A stretch of DNA of 64,000 nucleotides from Oscillospiraceae bacterium (GCA_019423755.1 JAHZAU010000011.1:4109-68108), one strand, 5' to 3'. Counted from the stretch's first letter, positions 50,348 to 59,530 are shown. A program made the numbers and translations. Notes: generated by a model from the letters alone, not told the origin.

Positions 50348-52113
50348 GCTGCCGCACCTCCTTCCTCTTCGCTCACGCTGCCTTCCTGGGGAAGTCCCAT
50401 CCCCTGGGAAAGGCAGATCTCCCGGTATAACGGGCAGCTTTGCAGCAGCTTTTCATGGGTGCCGGTACCGGCCAGACGGCCGTCGTCCAGCACCAGGATC
50501 TGGTCCGCCTGGCGTACTGTCGAGGCCCGCTGGCTCACCAGCAGCACCGTCATCTCCTTACAATCCCGGGCGATGGCCCGGCGCAGGGCCGCGTCGGTGG
50601 CAAAGTCCAGGGCGCTGGCGCTGTCGTCCAGGATGAGCACCTCCGGACGCCCCACCAGGGCCCGGGCGATGGTCAGACGCTGGCGCTGCCCGCCGGAAAA
50701 GTTCTGTCCGCCCTGGTCCACCTGGGTGTCCAGGCCGTCCGGCAGCTTCTCCACAAATTCCCGGGCCTGGGCCGTCTCCAATGCCGCCCAGATCTCCTCG
50801 TCACTGGCGTCCTTTTTGCGCCAGCACAGGTTTTTGCGCAGGCTCCCCGAGAAGAGCACCGCCTTCTGGGGCACGATGCCCAGCTTGCCCCGCAGCTGGC
50901 CGAGGGGGTATTGCCGCACGTCCACACCGTCCACCAACACCTGCCCGGCAGCCACATCATAAAACCGGGGCACCAGGTTCACCAGGGTGGATTTGCCCGC
51001 GCCGGTACCACCAATGATGCCGATGACCTGCCCCGCCCCGGCGGAGAAGCTGATCTCCTCCAAAGACGGCTCCCCCGACCCAGGGTAAGCAAAGTTCACC
51101 CCGCAGAAGGCCACCTTGGGGCCGCCTGCCACCGCCTGTACCAGGGCGTTTCCCGCGTCGGTCAGGGAAGGCTCGGTGTCCAGCACCTGGCACACCCGCG
51201 CGCCGGAGGCGGAAGCCTTGGTGAACAGCACCACCAGGTTGGCCACCACGATCATAGCCAGTAAAATCTGGTTTAAGTAGTTGACAAAGGCCAATATCTC
51301 GCCCTGGGTCATCTCCCCGCTGTTGACCCGCCAGCCGCCCAGCCAGATAACGGCGATGACCGCCAGGTTGATGAGGATGGTGGTCAGGGGGTTGAGCAGG
51401 GCGGAGATGCGCCCCACCGCTACGCTGGTGCGCATCTGGTCGTCGCTGGCTTCCCCAAAGCGTTTGGCCTCGGTCTCCTGCCGGGAAAACGCCCGGATGA
51501 CCCGCACGCCGCTTAAGTTTTCCCGGGTAATGAGGGACAGGCGGTCCAGCTTTTTCTGGATGGTGCGGTAGTAGGGGATGCTCCGGCTCATGACCAGGTA
51601 AAGCACCAGGGCGATAAGCGGTCCCACCACCAAAAAGACGCAGCTGAGCTTCCAGTCCAGCAGCACCGCCATTACGGTGGCGCCCACTACCAAAAAGGGC
51701 GCCCGTACCACCAGCCGGATGAGCATGGCCACCGCCTGCTGCAGCTGGTTGATGTCGTTTGTCATGCGGGTGATCAGCGACGGGGTGCCCAGCTGGTCGA
51801 TCTCGCTGTGGGAAAGGCGCTGGATGTGGGCAAACAGGTCGTTGCGCAGCACGGTGCCAAAGCCCTGGGACGCCTTGGCCGCGAAATACTGGCACACAAA
51901 GGCGCACCCCAGGCCCACCGCGCCCAGCAGCACCAGCAGCCCGCCCATGCGGGCGATGTAGCCCCGGTCGCCGCTGGCGATGCCCACGTCGATGATCTTC
52001 GCCATGACCAGCGGCACAATCAGCTCGAACACCGCCTCGGTCAGCTTAAAGAGCGGCCCCAGCAGCACCTCCCGGCGAAATCCCTTCAGGTATTTGCGAA
52101 ACAGTCGTATCAT
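50335..52113 (-). CDS. ABC exporter half-transporter, degenerate ATP site subunit
   Basis: A 592-residue type IV ABC exporter. Walker A GGTGAGKST and signature FSGGQRQRL are intact, but Walker B reads VLILDDSASALD: the catalytic Glu is Asp. This marks the degenerate nucleotide site of heterodimeric exporters such as BmrC, and the neighbouring subunit supplies the active Glu. The start at 52113 follows AGGAGGAAAGAG. It is the first gene of a two-gene operon; the second gene overlaps by 13 nt. Confidence 0.9.
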   Translation of the reverse strand: MIRLFRKYLKGFRREVLLGPLFKLTEAVFELIVPLVMAKIIDVGIASGDRGYIARMGGLLVLLGAVGLGCAFVCQYFAAKASQGFGTVLRNDLFAHIQRLSHSEIDQLGTPSLITRMTNDINQLQQAVAMLIRLVVRAPFLVVGATVMAVLLDWKLSCVFLVVGPLIALVLYLVMSRSIPYYRTIQKKLDRLSLITRENLSGVRVIRAFSRQETEAKRFGEASDDQMRTSVAVGRISALLNPLTTILINLAVIAVIWLGGWRVNSGEMTQGEILAFVNYLNQILLAMIVVANLVVLFTKASASGARVCQVLDTEPSLTDAGNALVQAVAGGPKVAFCGVNFAYPGSGEPSLEEISFSAGAGQVIGIIGGTGAGKSTLVNLVPRFYDVAAGQVLVDGVDVRQYPLGQLRGKLGIVPQKAVLFSGSLRKNLCWRKKDASDEEIWAALETAQAREFVEKLPDGLDTQVDQGGQNFSGGQRQRLTIARALVGRPEVLILDDSASALDFATDAALRRAIARDCKEMTVLLVSQRASTVRQADQILVLDDGRLAGTGTHEKLLQSCPLYREICLSQGMGLPQEGSVSEEEGGAAAWKN

Positions 52114-52233
52114 CCTTTTCTCTTTCCTCCTGCCTAAAAAACCTTCGCCGCCTCCGCTTTGCCCGCCGCTTTTTGCGGGCGCTTGCATCCGGACGGCGCC
52201 GGTGTTATATTACTATCAGTATCGCTATCCATG

Positions 52234-52262
52234 ATTATACCACCTGCCCCCGGCGGTTTCCA
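52234..52262 (-). promoter_or_regulatory. Promoter of the ABC exporter operon
   Basis: On the minus strand TGGAAA (52257-52262), a 17-nt spacer and TATAAT (52234-52239) with an upstream TGG. The short repeats around CTATCAGTATCGCTATC (52214-52230) lie at the expected start point and could bind a regulator. Confidence 0.6.
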
Positions 52263-52316
52263 GGGCAGGTCCTGGTTTTTTCCCCGGCTTCTGTCAGCAC
52301 GGAAAGGAGCGTTTTT

Positions 52317-53642
52317 ATGCAGATGAACCTGCTTGTCACCCTCAATAGCGGCTACCTTAAGCCGCTGACCGTCATGCTCCACTCCTTGGAGCGCAGCAAC
52401 CCCGACTCGGTCTTTACCGTCTATGTCGCCCACCATTCCCTCACCGCCCAGGACTTCGCCTTCCTGCGCGCCCGGCTGGACCCGGCCCGCATCCGCCTAA
52501 AAAGCGTCGAAGTGTCCGACCAGCTGCTCCACTCGGCCCCCATCACCTACCGCTACCCCCGGGAGATGTACTACCGGCTGTTCGCCGCCCGCTTCCTGCC
52601 CCAGGACCTGGACCGCATCCTCTACCTGGACCCGGACCTGGTGGTGATCCGCCCGCTGGACTCCCTGTACAAGATGGACTTCGGCCAAAACCTGTTTATC
52701 GCCGCCTCCCACGTGGGCCGCTCCCTCAAGGCCTTTAACGAGCTGCGGCTGGACATGCCGGAAAACAGCGTCCCCTACGTCAACTCCGGCGTCATGATGA
52801 TGAACCTGGAACTGCTGCGCCAGGAGCTGGACGAGGAGCGTATCCTGCGCTACATCCAGGACAACCGGGACCTGCTGTTCCTGCCCGACCAGGACGTGCT
52901 CAACGGCCTCTACGGCGACCGCATCCTCACCGTCAGCCCCTTCCTCTATAACCTCAACGAAAAGTTCCTCCTCTTCTCCCAGCTCAAGCCCACCGGCGGC
53001 GCCCGCATCAACCTGGATTGGGTGCGGCGCAACACCGTCATCGTCCACTACTGCGGCAAGAATAAGCCCTGGAAGGAAGGATACCACGGCGAGCTGGGCG
53101 AGTTTTACTTCGCCGCTGCCGGGGAGCTGGACCTTTCTGCCGACCCGGCCCGCTCCCTGGACGAGATCACCGTGCGGCCCCTTTCTCCCCAGGAGGACGC
53201 CCAGGCCCGTACCCTGCTGCAGGACCGGTGGTTTACCTGCAGCCAGCTGGTGGACGGCCGGCTTCAGGACCTGACCGCCTTCCCCGCCTACGCCGCTTGG
53301 AGCGGCCCCGACCTGGTGGGCCTGGTGACCTTCACCTTCCCGGAGCCGTCGGTCTGCCGCCTGCTCTCCCTGGACAGCCTGTATGAAAACCAGGGCATCG
53401 GCACCCGCCTCATCCAGGCCGCCGCTGATCACGCCCGCTCCCAGGGCTGCCGCTGCCTGCAGATCCGCCTGACCAACGACAACCTGGACGCCCTGGGCTT
53501 CTGCCAGCGCCGGGGCTTCGACCTGACCGCCCTGCATCGGGACGTTATGAGCGAAGCGCGCCGCCAGATCCCGCTGATCCCCGAGCGCTCCGAATCCGGC
53601 ATCCCGGTCCGCCACCAGTTGGAGCTGGAACTGCCCCTGTAA
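52317..53642 (+). CDS. GT8 glycosyltransferase fused to a GNAT acetyltransferase
   Basis: A 441-residue two-domain protein. Residues about 1-275 are a family 8 glycosyltransferase: NLLVTLNSGYLKPLTVML, the DxD metal site in RILYLDPDLVVI (near 105), YVNSGVMMMNL and the VIVHYCGKNKPW motif. Residues about 283-435 are a GNAT domain with the acetyl-CoA loop NQGIGTRL (near 358) and ALGFCQRRGFDL. It may glycosylate and acetylate a surface or secreted product, or the GNAT part may act separately. The ribosome site GAAAGGAG precedes the ATG. Confidence 0.85.
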   Translation: MQMNLLVTLNSGYLKPLTVMLHSLERSNPDSVFTVYVAHHSLTAQDFAFLRARLDPARIRLKSVEVSDQLLHSAPITYRYPREMYYRLFAARFLPQDLDRILYLDPDLVVIRPLDSLYKMDFGQNLFIAASHVGRSLKAFNELRLDMPENSVPYVNSGVMMMNLELLRQELDEERILRYIQDNRDLLFLPDQDVLNGLYGDRILTVSPFLYNLNEKFLLFSQLKPTGGARINLDWVRRNTVIVHYCGKNKPWKEGYHGELGEFYFAAAGELDLSADPARSLDEITVRPLSPQEDAQARTLLQDRWFTCSQLVDGRLQDLTAFPAYAAWSGPDLVGLVTFTFPEPSVCRLLSLDSLYENQGIGTRLIQAAADHARSQGCRCLQIRLTNDNLDALGFCQRRGFDLTALHRDVMSEARRQIPLIPERSESGIPVRHQLELELPL

Positions 53643-53646
53643 CTGC

Positions 53647-53692
53647 AAAAAACGCCCCCGTCCGGTGATTTCAGCCGGATAGGGGCGTTTTG
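53647..53692. terminator. Bidirectional terminator, GT8-GNAT / RbsA-like
   Basis: AAAACGCCCC pairs with GGGGCGTTTT, with an inner TCCGG/CCGGA stem. Confidence 0.9.
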
Positions 53693-53697
53693 TTTTA

Positions 53698-55164
53698 CTA
53701 TGCATCTTTTTTGGGGACCGACTGCTGGCAGCGGGCGGTAAAGGCGCGGACGTCCTCGCTCGGCTCCCGCTCCAAACACTTGGAAGGCTCCCCCTGGTGC
53801 AGCACCAGCACCCGGTCGGCCATGCCGGCGGCCTCCGCCGGGTTGTAGGTGCAAAGCAGCACCGCCGCTCCCTGACAGGCCAGCTGGTTCATCTGCCAGT
53901 ACAGCTGGGAGCGAGACTCCCAGTCCACCCCTACCGTGGGGCTATACAGGACGTACAGCTCCGCCGGGGTCTCCATCGCGCGGGTCACCAGCTCCCGCTG
54001 CAGGTTGCCGCCGGTGTAATACTCCGTCTGCTTCTTCCCGGCGCCCACCATCTGGGCAAAGCACTGCCCGGTCATTTCCAGCACCTCCTGGGTACCGGCC
54101 TTTCTACTGAGGGCGGCGCTGCTCTGGCCGCTTTGGGCCAGCTTCTGGTACCGGCGCAGCTTTTCCTCCCAAGCGGCGGTGTAGCTCAGCGACACCCCGG
54201 CCCGGATGCCATCTATCGGGTTTTCCAGCGCCGCTTCCCGCCAGCGCATGCTCCATCCCTCCTGGGCAAAGCCCGCTGCCGCCAGCGCCGCCTCCTCCAG
54301 ACCGCAGCCCGCCGCTCCGGTAATGGCGCAGACCTCCCCGGCCCGCAGGGAAAGCGCCGGCTTGCCGCCGCGGCAAAGCTGTCCCCGCTCCTCGCCGGGA
54401 ACGCGGCCCTCCCGGCTGTACAGCTCCTCGGCGCGCAGGTCCTGCCGCCCGGTGATCCGCTGCACCAGCCAGTCGCTGTCCGCCTGCTCCACCGGCACCG
54501 TCTCCACCAGGCGCCCCCGCTCCATGACCGCGATCTTGTCGGCCAGGCCCAGGATCTCGTCCATGTCGTGGCTCACCAGCAGTACCGCCGTGCCCCGGCG
54601 CTTGAGCTCCTGCACCCCGCGGCAGAAGGCGCTGCGTTCCAGCGGGGAAAGCCGGGTGGTGGGCTCATCCAGCACCAGCACCCGCACCTCGCTTAAAAAA
54701 GCCGCCGCCAGACGGGCCAGCTGGGTCTGCGCCTCGGTCAGGTCCTTGAGGCGGGTCTTGGCGCTGAGCCCGGCGCCCATGCGGTCCAGCACCTGCTGGC
54801 AGGCGGTGCGCATGGCTTTGTCGTTCATAATGGGGGTATGGGGGTAGAAGATCTCCCGCCCGAAGTAGATATTCTGGTAGATGTTCATCCCCGGGAAGCC
54901 CTTGCCGTTCTGCTCTAGGGTGAGGATGCCCAGCTTGCGGGCGGTGGCGGCGTCCAGCTTCACCGGCTCTCCGTCAAACAGCGCTTCCCCCCGGTCCATG
55001 GGGCTGACGCCGTAGACCATCCGCAGCAAGGAGGTCTTGCCCGAGGCGTTGCGGCCGATGAGGGCGGTGGCCCGTCCCGCTTCCAGCCGCAGGTTGATGT
55101 CTTTGAGGTAAAATTCGCTGTTGATCCGCCGGCAGGCGTTTCTCAGTTCCAGTACGCAAGGCAT
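53698..55164 (-). CDS. RbsA/MglA-like double-ATPase protein with a degenerate second site
   Basis: A 488-residue protein with two ABC ATPase domains in tandem, like sugar-importer ATPases. Domain 1 has Walker A GRNASGKTS (near 37) and Walker B VLVLDEPTTRLS, but its signature is LTEAQTQL instead of LSGGQ. Domain 2 has the RbsA-like loop GAAGCGLEE, a good signature YTGGNLQRE, but Walker B reads LYVLYSPTVGVD and lacks the Asp-Glu pair. No permease or binding protein is nearby. It may be a shared, regulatory or decayed transporter ATPase. The start at 55164 follows AAAGGAG. Confidence 0.75.
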   Translation of the reverse strand: MPCVLELRNACRRINSEFYLKDINLRLEAGRATALIGRNASGKTSLLRMVYGVSPMDRGEALFDGEPVKLDAATARKLGILTLEQNGKGFPGMNIYQNIYFGREIFYPHTPIMNDKAMRTACQQVLDRMGAGLSAKTRLKDLTEAQTQLARLAAAFLSEVRVLVLDEPTTRLSPLERSAFCRGVQELKRRGTAVLLVSHDMDEILGLADKIAVMERGRLVETVPVEQADSDWLVQRITGRQDLRAEELYSREGRVPGEERGQLCRGGKPALSLRAGEVCAITGAAGCGLEEAALAAAGFAQEGWSMRWREAALENPIDGIRAGVSLSYTAAWEEKLRRYQKLAQSGQSSAALSRKAGTQEVLEMTGQCFAQMVGAGKKQTEYYTGGNLQRELVTRAMETPAELYVLYSPTVGVDWESRSQLYWQMNQLACQGAAVLLCTYNPAEAAGMADRVLVLHQGEPSKCLEREPSEDVRAFTARCQQSVPKKDA

Positions 55165-55193
55165 GGGGCCGTGCTCCTTTCCGCTAAAAAAGC

Positions 55194-55242
55194 AAAACGG
55201 GACCCTGCCCTACCGCCGCATGGTAAGGGCAGGCCCCCGTTT
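55194..55242 (-). terminator. Terminator after the NERD gene
   Basis: A long stem (AACGGG and CCTGCCC segments pairing with AGGGCAGG and CCCGTT) is followed on the minus strand by TTTTGCTTTTTT. Confidence 0.75.
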
Positions 55243-55253
55243 CGGATGATGTT

Positions 55254-55874
55254 TTATTGCTCCCACTCCTGGATGGTGGCGACCAGCGCCTCCACATCCA
55301 TATCGTTGTCCTTTTCAAAATGGGGGCCTTCCAGGTAACGCTTGAAGCGCTTCAGGTCCATGACCTGGTTGGGCTGCGCGTCCGCCGTGTTGGTCAGATA
55401 GAACTTCAGCTCCCGGTGCAGGCTCACCACCACGGTCACCGGCTCCACCGGGATGCGGTAGATCTTCTTGCGGGAAAGCATGGTGCGGAAGGCTTCCACC
55501 TGACGCTCATTTTCCTTCACCGGGTTGGGGATGGCGATCTTGCGCTCATCGTCGGCGATGCTCCAGGTATCGCTGCGCAGGTCGGCGTACAGCTCCTCCT
55601 TGACCTGTACCACCTTGACGAACAGGATGCCGAAGAATCCTACCAGGATATGGTCCACATTGATGCTGTCGTGTCCATCGTTGAGGGATACCTGGCTGAG
55701 GACCTTAAAGTTTCGGGACAGGCAGTAGCGTTTCAGGTAAGCGCCTACGGTATTCTGGCCGTAGACCCCGTTTTTATAGCGGTTTTTGTTCCAGAGGAAC
55801 GCCGCCAGGATGCCCACCAGCAGCACCAGCAGTGCCACCGTCCCGATTTGGAATATCTGGTAAGAGTTGTTCAT
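55254..55874 (-). CDS. Membrane-anchored NERD-like domain protein
   Basis: A 206-residue protein with one N-terminal membrane helix (about 9-27) and a nuclease-related NERD-like domain. The pattern SINVDHILVGFFGILFVKVVQVKEE, followed by NPVKENERQVEAFRTML, matches the core of NERD (Asp, the VVxVK strand and the Q/N helix). Whether it has nuclease activity is unknown; some catalytic positions differ from typical NERD (KVVQVK instead of VVETK). The start at 55874 is at a suboptimal distance from GGAG. It has its own promoter. Confidence 0.62.
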   Translation of the reverse strand: MNNSYQIFQIGTVALLVLLVGILAAFLWNKNRYKNGVYGQNTVGAYLKRYCLSRNFKVLSQVSLNDGHDSINVDHILVGFFGILFVKVVQVKEELYADLRSDTWSIADDERKIAIPNPVKENERQVEAFRTMLSRKKIYRIPVEPVTVVVSLHRELKFYLTNTADAQPNQVMDLKRFKRYLEGPHFEKDNDMDVEALVATIQEWEQ

Positions 55875-55925
55875 TGTCCATTCGCTCCGTTTCCGTTTGG
55901 TTGGCCCTTGCGGCCGATTGTTGTC

Positions 55926-55954
55926 ATTATAACACACTTTGCCGCCAGCGTCTA
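55926..55954 (-). promoter_or_regulatory. Promoter of the NERD gene
   Basis: On the minus strand TAGACG (55949-55954), a 17-nt spacer and a perfect TATAAT (55926-55931). Confidence 0.6.
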
Positions 55955-56037
55955 CCATCCAACCGTCCCATCCGGCCCGCAAGGCTTCCTTTTCCCGGGA
56001 GATGTGTTGTGGTTTTGTAAATTCCTGCTGGATTTTC

Positions 56038-56065
56038 TTGACACCCCCGCCAGAACCGATATAAT
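56038..56065 (+). promoter_or_regulatory. Promoter of the lipoprotein gene
   Basis: TTGACA (56038-56043), a 16-nt spacer and TATAAT (56060-56065). Confidence 0.8.
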
Positions 56066-56134
56066 CAAAATAGTACCCTGCGCGGCCCCGGGCCGCCGCT
56101 TGCTTTTGCAATCTATCCCAAAGGAGAATTTTAT

Positions 56135-56698
56135 ATGAAATCTTCCCCCCGTCCGGCCGCCGGCCGCATCCTCTGCGCCCTGGCCCTGGCCGCCTGCCTG
56201 CTGGTCCTGCCCCTTTCCGGCTGTGTCACCCCGCCCCAGGACTCCAGCGATACCGCCGCCTCCGACTCCGATTCCTCCGCGTCCTCCTATATTGACCTGG
56301 ACGCGCTGATGAAAAAGATCACCGCTTCCCTGGACTCCCGCTCCCACCAGATCACCGGCAAGCCGGAGGACCTGGAATCCCTGGGCTTTGACCCGGAGGA
56401 TATCCAGGACTTTGCCATCTCCTACCGGGACGGCGACTACGGCGTGGGCGACGTGTACATCATCCTGCCCAAGGAGGGCGAGGAGCACCAGCAAAACGTC
56501 ATCAACAGCCTCAAGGAGCGCAAGGACGAGCGCATCCGCGAGTCCGCCTCCTACGATATCTACAACTCCGCCGAGATCTCGGAAAACGGCGTCATCTTCC
56601 AGCAGGGAAAATACCAGATCCTGCTGATGACCGACGACAACGACGCCATCCGTACCATCATTGAAAACGAGATCCCCAACGATTTTTCCAACCGCTAA
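56135..56698 (+). CDS. DUF4358-like lipoprotein
   Basis: A 187-residue lipoprotein. A signal sequence ends in the lipobox PLSGC (near residue 30). A Ser/Asp-rich linker (about 35-52) precedes a small alpha/beta domain. The pattern IQDFAISYRDGDYGVGDVYIILPKEG, then an alternating helix rich in Glu and Lys, and GKYQILLMTDD is that of DUF4358 proteins of Clostridia. The function of the family is unknown. The start follows AAAGGAG. An intrinsic terminator separates it from the MBL gene. Confidence 0.72.
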   Translation: MKSSPRPAAGRILCALALAACLLVLPLSGCVTPPQDSSDTAASDSDSSASSYIDLDALMKKITASLDSRSHQITGKPEDLESLGFDPEDIQDFAISYRDGDYGVGDVYIILPKEGEEHQQNVINSLKERKDERIRESASYDIYNSAEISENGVIFQQGKYQILLMTDDNDAIRTIIENEIPNDFSNR

Positions 56699-56707
56699 AC
56701 CACCTTT

Positions 56708-56732
56708 CCGGCCCCGCTTCGGGGCCGGTTTT
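56708..56732 (+). terminator. Terminator after the lipoprotein gene
   Basis: CCGGCCCC (56708-56715) pairs with GGGGCCGG (56721-56728), then TTTTC. Confidence 0.85.
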
Positions 56733-56752
56733 CTTTGCGAAAGGAGCCTTTT

Positions 56753-57478
56753 ATGCAGCTTCACCCTCTGACCCCACACGTCTGGGTCACCGACCCGCAG
56801 CCGGAAACCGACCGGCCCACTCTCGGCTATATCCGGGGCGCCACCGCCGCCCTGGCTATCGACGCCGGCAACTCCCCCGCCCACCTGCAGGCTTTCTACC
56901 GTCTGTTGGAGGAAGCCTCCTTGCCGCTGCCCCGGCTGACCGTCCTGACCCACTGGCACTGGGACCACACCTTTGCCCTCTGCGCCCTGCCCGGCCCCAG
57001 CCTCTGCGGCTCGGCCACTCAGCAGAAGCTGCTGCAGGTCAGCCGCTGGCAGTGGGACGAAGATTCGGTGGCCCAGCGGCTAGCTTCGGGAGAAGAGATC
57101 CCCTTCTGTGACACCCACCAGCGCGCCGAATACGGCAGCCTTTCCGCCATCCAGGTCCGGCCCGCTACCTTTGCCTTTTCCGGTTCCCTGGAGCTGGACC
57201 TGGGCGGGGTCCACTGCTGCCTTTGGGAGGCCGATTCCCCCCACACCCGGGACAGCGTCCTGGCGCTGGTGCCGGAGGATGGCGTCCTCTTTTTGGGGGA
57301 CGCCGACTGCGGCGATTTTTACGAAAACCAGGGCCGCTGCGACTCGGCCCGCCTGGACGCCTTTACCCGGCAGCTGCAGGCGCTGGATTTTTCCCTGGCT
57401 GTCCCCGGGCACGACCGGCCGCTCTCCCGTTTGGAGGAGTTTTCCTGCCTGCAGGAACTGGCCGAAGAGGGCTGCTAG
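56753..57478 (+). CDS. Metallo-beta-lactamase-fold hydrolase
   Basis: A 241-residue MBL-fold hydrolase. The zinc motif THWHWDHT (near residue 67) has the HxHxDH pattern, and H (SPHTRDS) near 166, D (GDADCG) near 184 and H (PGHDRP) near 222 complete the two-metal site. It is probably a glyoxalase II- or phosphodiesterase-like hydrolase with unknown substrate. The start at 56753 follows AAAGGAG. The longer TTG start would overlap that site. Confidence 0.88.
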   Translation: MQLHPLTPHVWVTDPQPETDRPTLGYIRGATAALAIDAGNSPAHLQAFYRLLEEASLPLPRLTVLTHWHWDHTFALCALPGPSLCGSATQQKLLQVSRWQWDEDSVAQRLASGEEIPFCDTHQRAEYGSLSAIQVRPATFAFSGSLELDLGGVHCCLWEADSPHTRDSVLALVPEDGVLFLGDADCGDFYENQGRCDSARLDAFTRQLQALDFSLAVPGHDRPLSRLEEFSCLQELAEEGC

Positions 57479-57631
57479 CTGCCCTGTCTTATCCGCCGCA
57501 AACCGCCCAGTCAAGCCCTTTTCGCCCCAAAATGCCCAAAAACACCCCTGCCGGGACCGGCGGCATTTATGCAGAACAAGGTTTTTCGCAAAAAAGCCGC
57601 GCCGACGCTGGCGTTTGCGGCAGTTTGGCGG

Positions 57632-57637
57632 TATAAT
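57632..57637 (+). promoter_or_regulatory. -10 of the typA promoter
   Basis: A perfect TATAAT (57632-57637) lies 60 nt before the TTG start. The -35 is poor (TGGCGT). A TTGACA (57649-57654) further down lacks a good -10. Confidence 0.4.
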
Positions 57638-57696
57638 ATAGTACGCAATTGACAAAAAATCCGATTATTTTTTAGAAGATAAAAGGGGACGTTATT

Positions 57697-59517
57697 TTGG
57701 TAAGAGAAGATTTGAGAAATATCGCCATTATCGCGCACGTCGACCATGGCAAGACCACCCTGGTGGACCAGATGCTCAAACAGAGCGGCACCTTCCGTGA
57801 AAACCAGAATGTCCGTGACCGCGTCATGGACAACGGTGACCTGGAGCGCGAGCGCGGCATCACCATCCTTGCAAAAAACACCGCCATCAACTACAAAGGC
57901 GTGAAGATCAACGTCATCGACACCCCCGGCCACGCCGATTTCGGCGGCGAGGTAGAGCGCATCCTGAAGATGGTGGACGGCGTTATCCTGCTGGTGGACG
58001 CCGCCGAAGGCCCCATGCCGCAGACCCGCTTCGTCCTTTCCAAGGCGCTGGGCCTGGGCCACAAGGTCATCATCGCCATCAACAAGATCGACCGTCCCGA
58101 CGCCCGCGTCAAAGAGGTCATCGAGGAGATCTACGACCTGCTCTTTGACCTGGACGCTACCGAAGAGCAGCTGGACAGCAAGATCCTCTACTGCTCCGGC
58201 CGTACCGGCACCGCCTCCCTGGAAGAGGACGTCCCCGGCACCGACCTGACCCCCCTCTTCGACACCATCCTGGAAGAGATCCCCTGCCCCCAGGGCGATC
58301 CCGATGCTCCGGTGCAGATGCTCTGCTCTTCCATCGACTACAATGACTTCGTTGGCCGCATCGGTATCGGCCGCGTCGCCCGCGGCACCCTGCACGTCGG
58401 CGAGCAGGTCACCATCTGCGACTACCACAACAACGTGGAGCCCTACCGCGCCAAGATCGTCACCCTCTATCAGATCGAAGGTCTCAACCGTGTCCCGGCG
58501 GATACCGCTACCGTGGGCGACATCGTCTGCATCTCCGGTATCGAGAACCTGACCATCGGCGAGACCCTCTGCAGCCCCGAGGCGGTAGAGCCCCTGGAGT
58601 TCGTCAAGATCTCCGCTCCCACCATCGAGATGACCTTCTCGGTCAACAACAGCCCCTTCGCTGGTAAGGAAGGCAAGTTCCTCACCTCCCGCCACCTGCG
58701 CGACCGTCTCTTCAAAGAGACCCTCAAGGACGTGTCCCTGCACGTTTACGAGACCGACACCACCGAGGCCTTCCGCGTAGCCGGCCGTGGTGAGATGCAC
58801 CTTTCCATCCTCATCGAGACCATGCGCCGCGAAGGCTATGAGTTCCAGGTCAGCACCCCCCAGGTCCTGTTCACCGAGGAAAACGGCAAGACCCTGGAAC
58901 CCATGGAGCAGCTGGTGGTAGACGTTCCGGACTTCGCTACCGGTTCCGTCATGGAAAAGATGGGCACCCGTAAAGGCACTCTGGTTTCCATGCACCCCCT
59001 CAATGGCCGTACCAAACTGGAATTCATCGTCCCGGCCCGCGGCCTGTTCGGCTACCGCAACGAGTTCCTCACCGACACCAAGGGCGAAGGCATCATGTCC
59101 TCGGTGTTCCACGGTTACGAGCCCTTCAAGGGCGATATCCCCAAGCGCAACACCGGCTCTCTCATCGCCTTTGAGACCGGCGAGGCCGTCACCTACGGTC
59201 TGTACAACGCTCAGGAGCGCGGCACCCTCTTCATCGGCGCCGGTACTCCCGTTTACGAAGGCATGATCGTCGGCCAGTCCCCCAAGGACGAGGACATCGT
59301 GGTCAACGTCTGCAAACGCAAACACATGACCAACACCCGTGCCTCCGGCAGCGACGACGCCCTGCGCCTGATCCCGCCCAAGGTCATGAGCCTGGAGCAG
59401 GCCATCGAGTTCATCAACACCGACGAACTCATCGAGGTCACTCCCAAAACCATCCGTATGCGCAAACGCATCCTGGACAAGGCCGAGCGTATGAAAGCTT
59501 GGAGCAAAAACAGATAA
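57697..59517 (+). CDS. typA: GTPase TypA/BipA
   Basis: A 606-residue ribosome-binding translational GTPase involved in ribosome assembly and stress. G1 is AHVDHGKTT, G2 the ERGITI region, G3 DTPGHADF, G4 NKID, and the C-terminal BipA domain (about 480-600) with KGEGIMSSVF follows. The length is normal. It starts with TTG at 57697 after AAAAGGGG. Codon use is typical of strongly expressed genes. A GC-rich terminator follows at 59531. Confidence 0.96.
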   Translation: MVREDLRNIAIIAHVDHGKTTLVDQMLKQSGTFRENQNVRDRVMDNGDLERERGITILAKNTAINYKGVKINVIDTPGHADFGGEVERILKMVDGVILLVDAAEGPMPQTRFVLSKALGLGHKVIIAINKIDRPDARVKEVIEEIYDLLFDLDATEEQLDSKILYCSGRTGTASLEEDVPGTDLTPLFDTILEEIPCPQGDPDAPVQMLCSSIDYNDFVGRIGIGRVARGTLHVGEQVTICDYHNNVEPYRAKIVTLYQIEGLNRVPADTATVGDIVCISGIENLTIGETLCSPEAVEPLEFVKISAPTIEMTFSVNNSPFAGKEGKFLTSRHLRDRLFKETLKDVSLHVYETDTTEAFRVAGRGEMHLSILIETMRREGYEFQVSTPQVLFTEENGKTLEPMEQLVVDVPDFATGSVMEKMGTRKGTLVSMHPLNGRTKLEFIVPARGLFGYRNEFLTDTKGEGIMSSVFHGYEPFKGDIPKRNTGSLIAFETGEAVTYGLYNAQERGTLFIGAGTPVYEGMIVGQSPKDEDIVVNVCKRKHMTNTRASGSDDALRLIPPKVMSLEQAIEFINTDELIEVTPKTIRMRKRILDKAERMKAWSKNR

Positions 59518-59530
59518 TCCCGTTTTTTCC

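Noticed and set aside
57649..57677. TTGACA as a second typA promoter
   Set aside because: The sequence 17 nt downstream (TTAGAA) is a poor -10.
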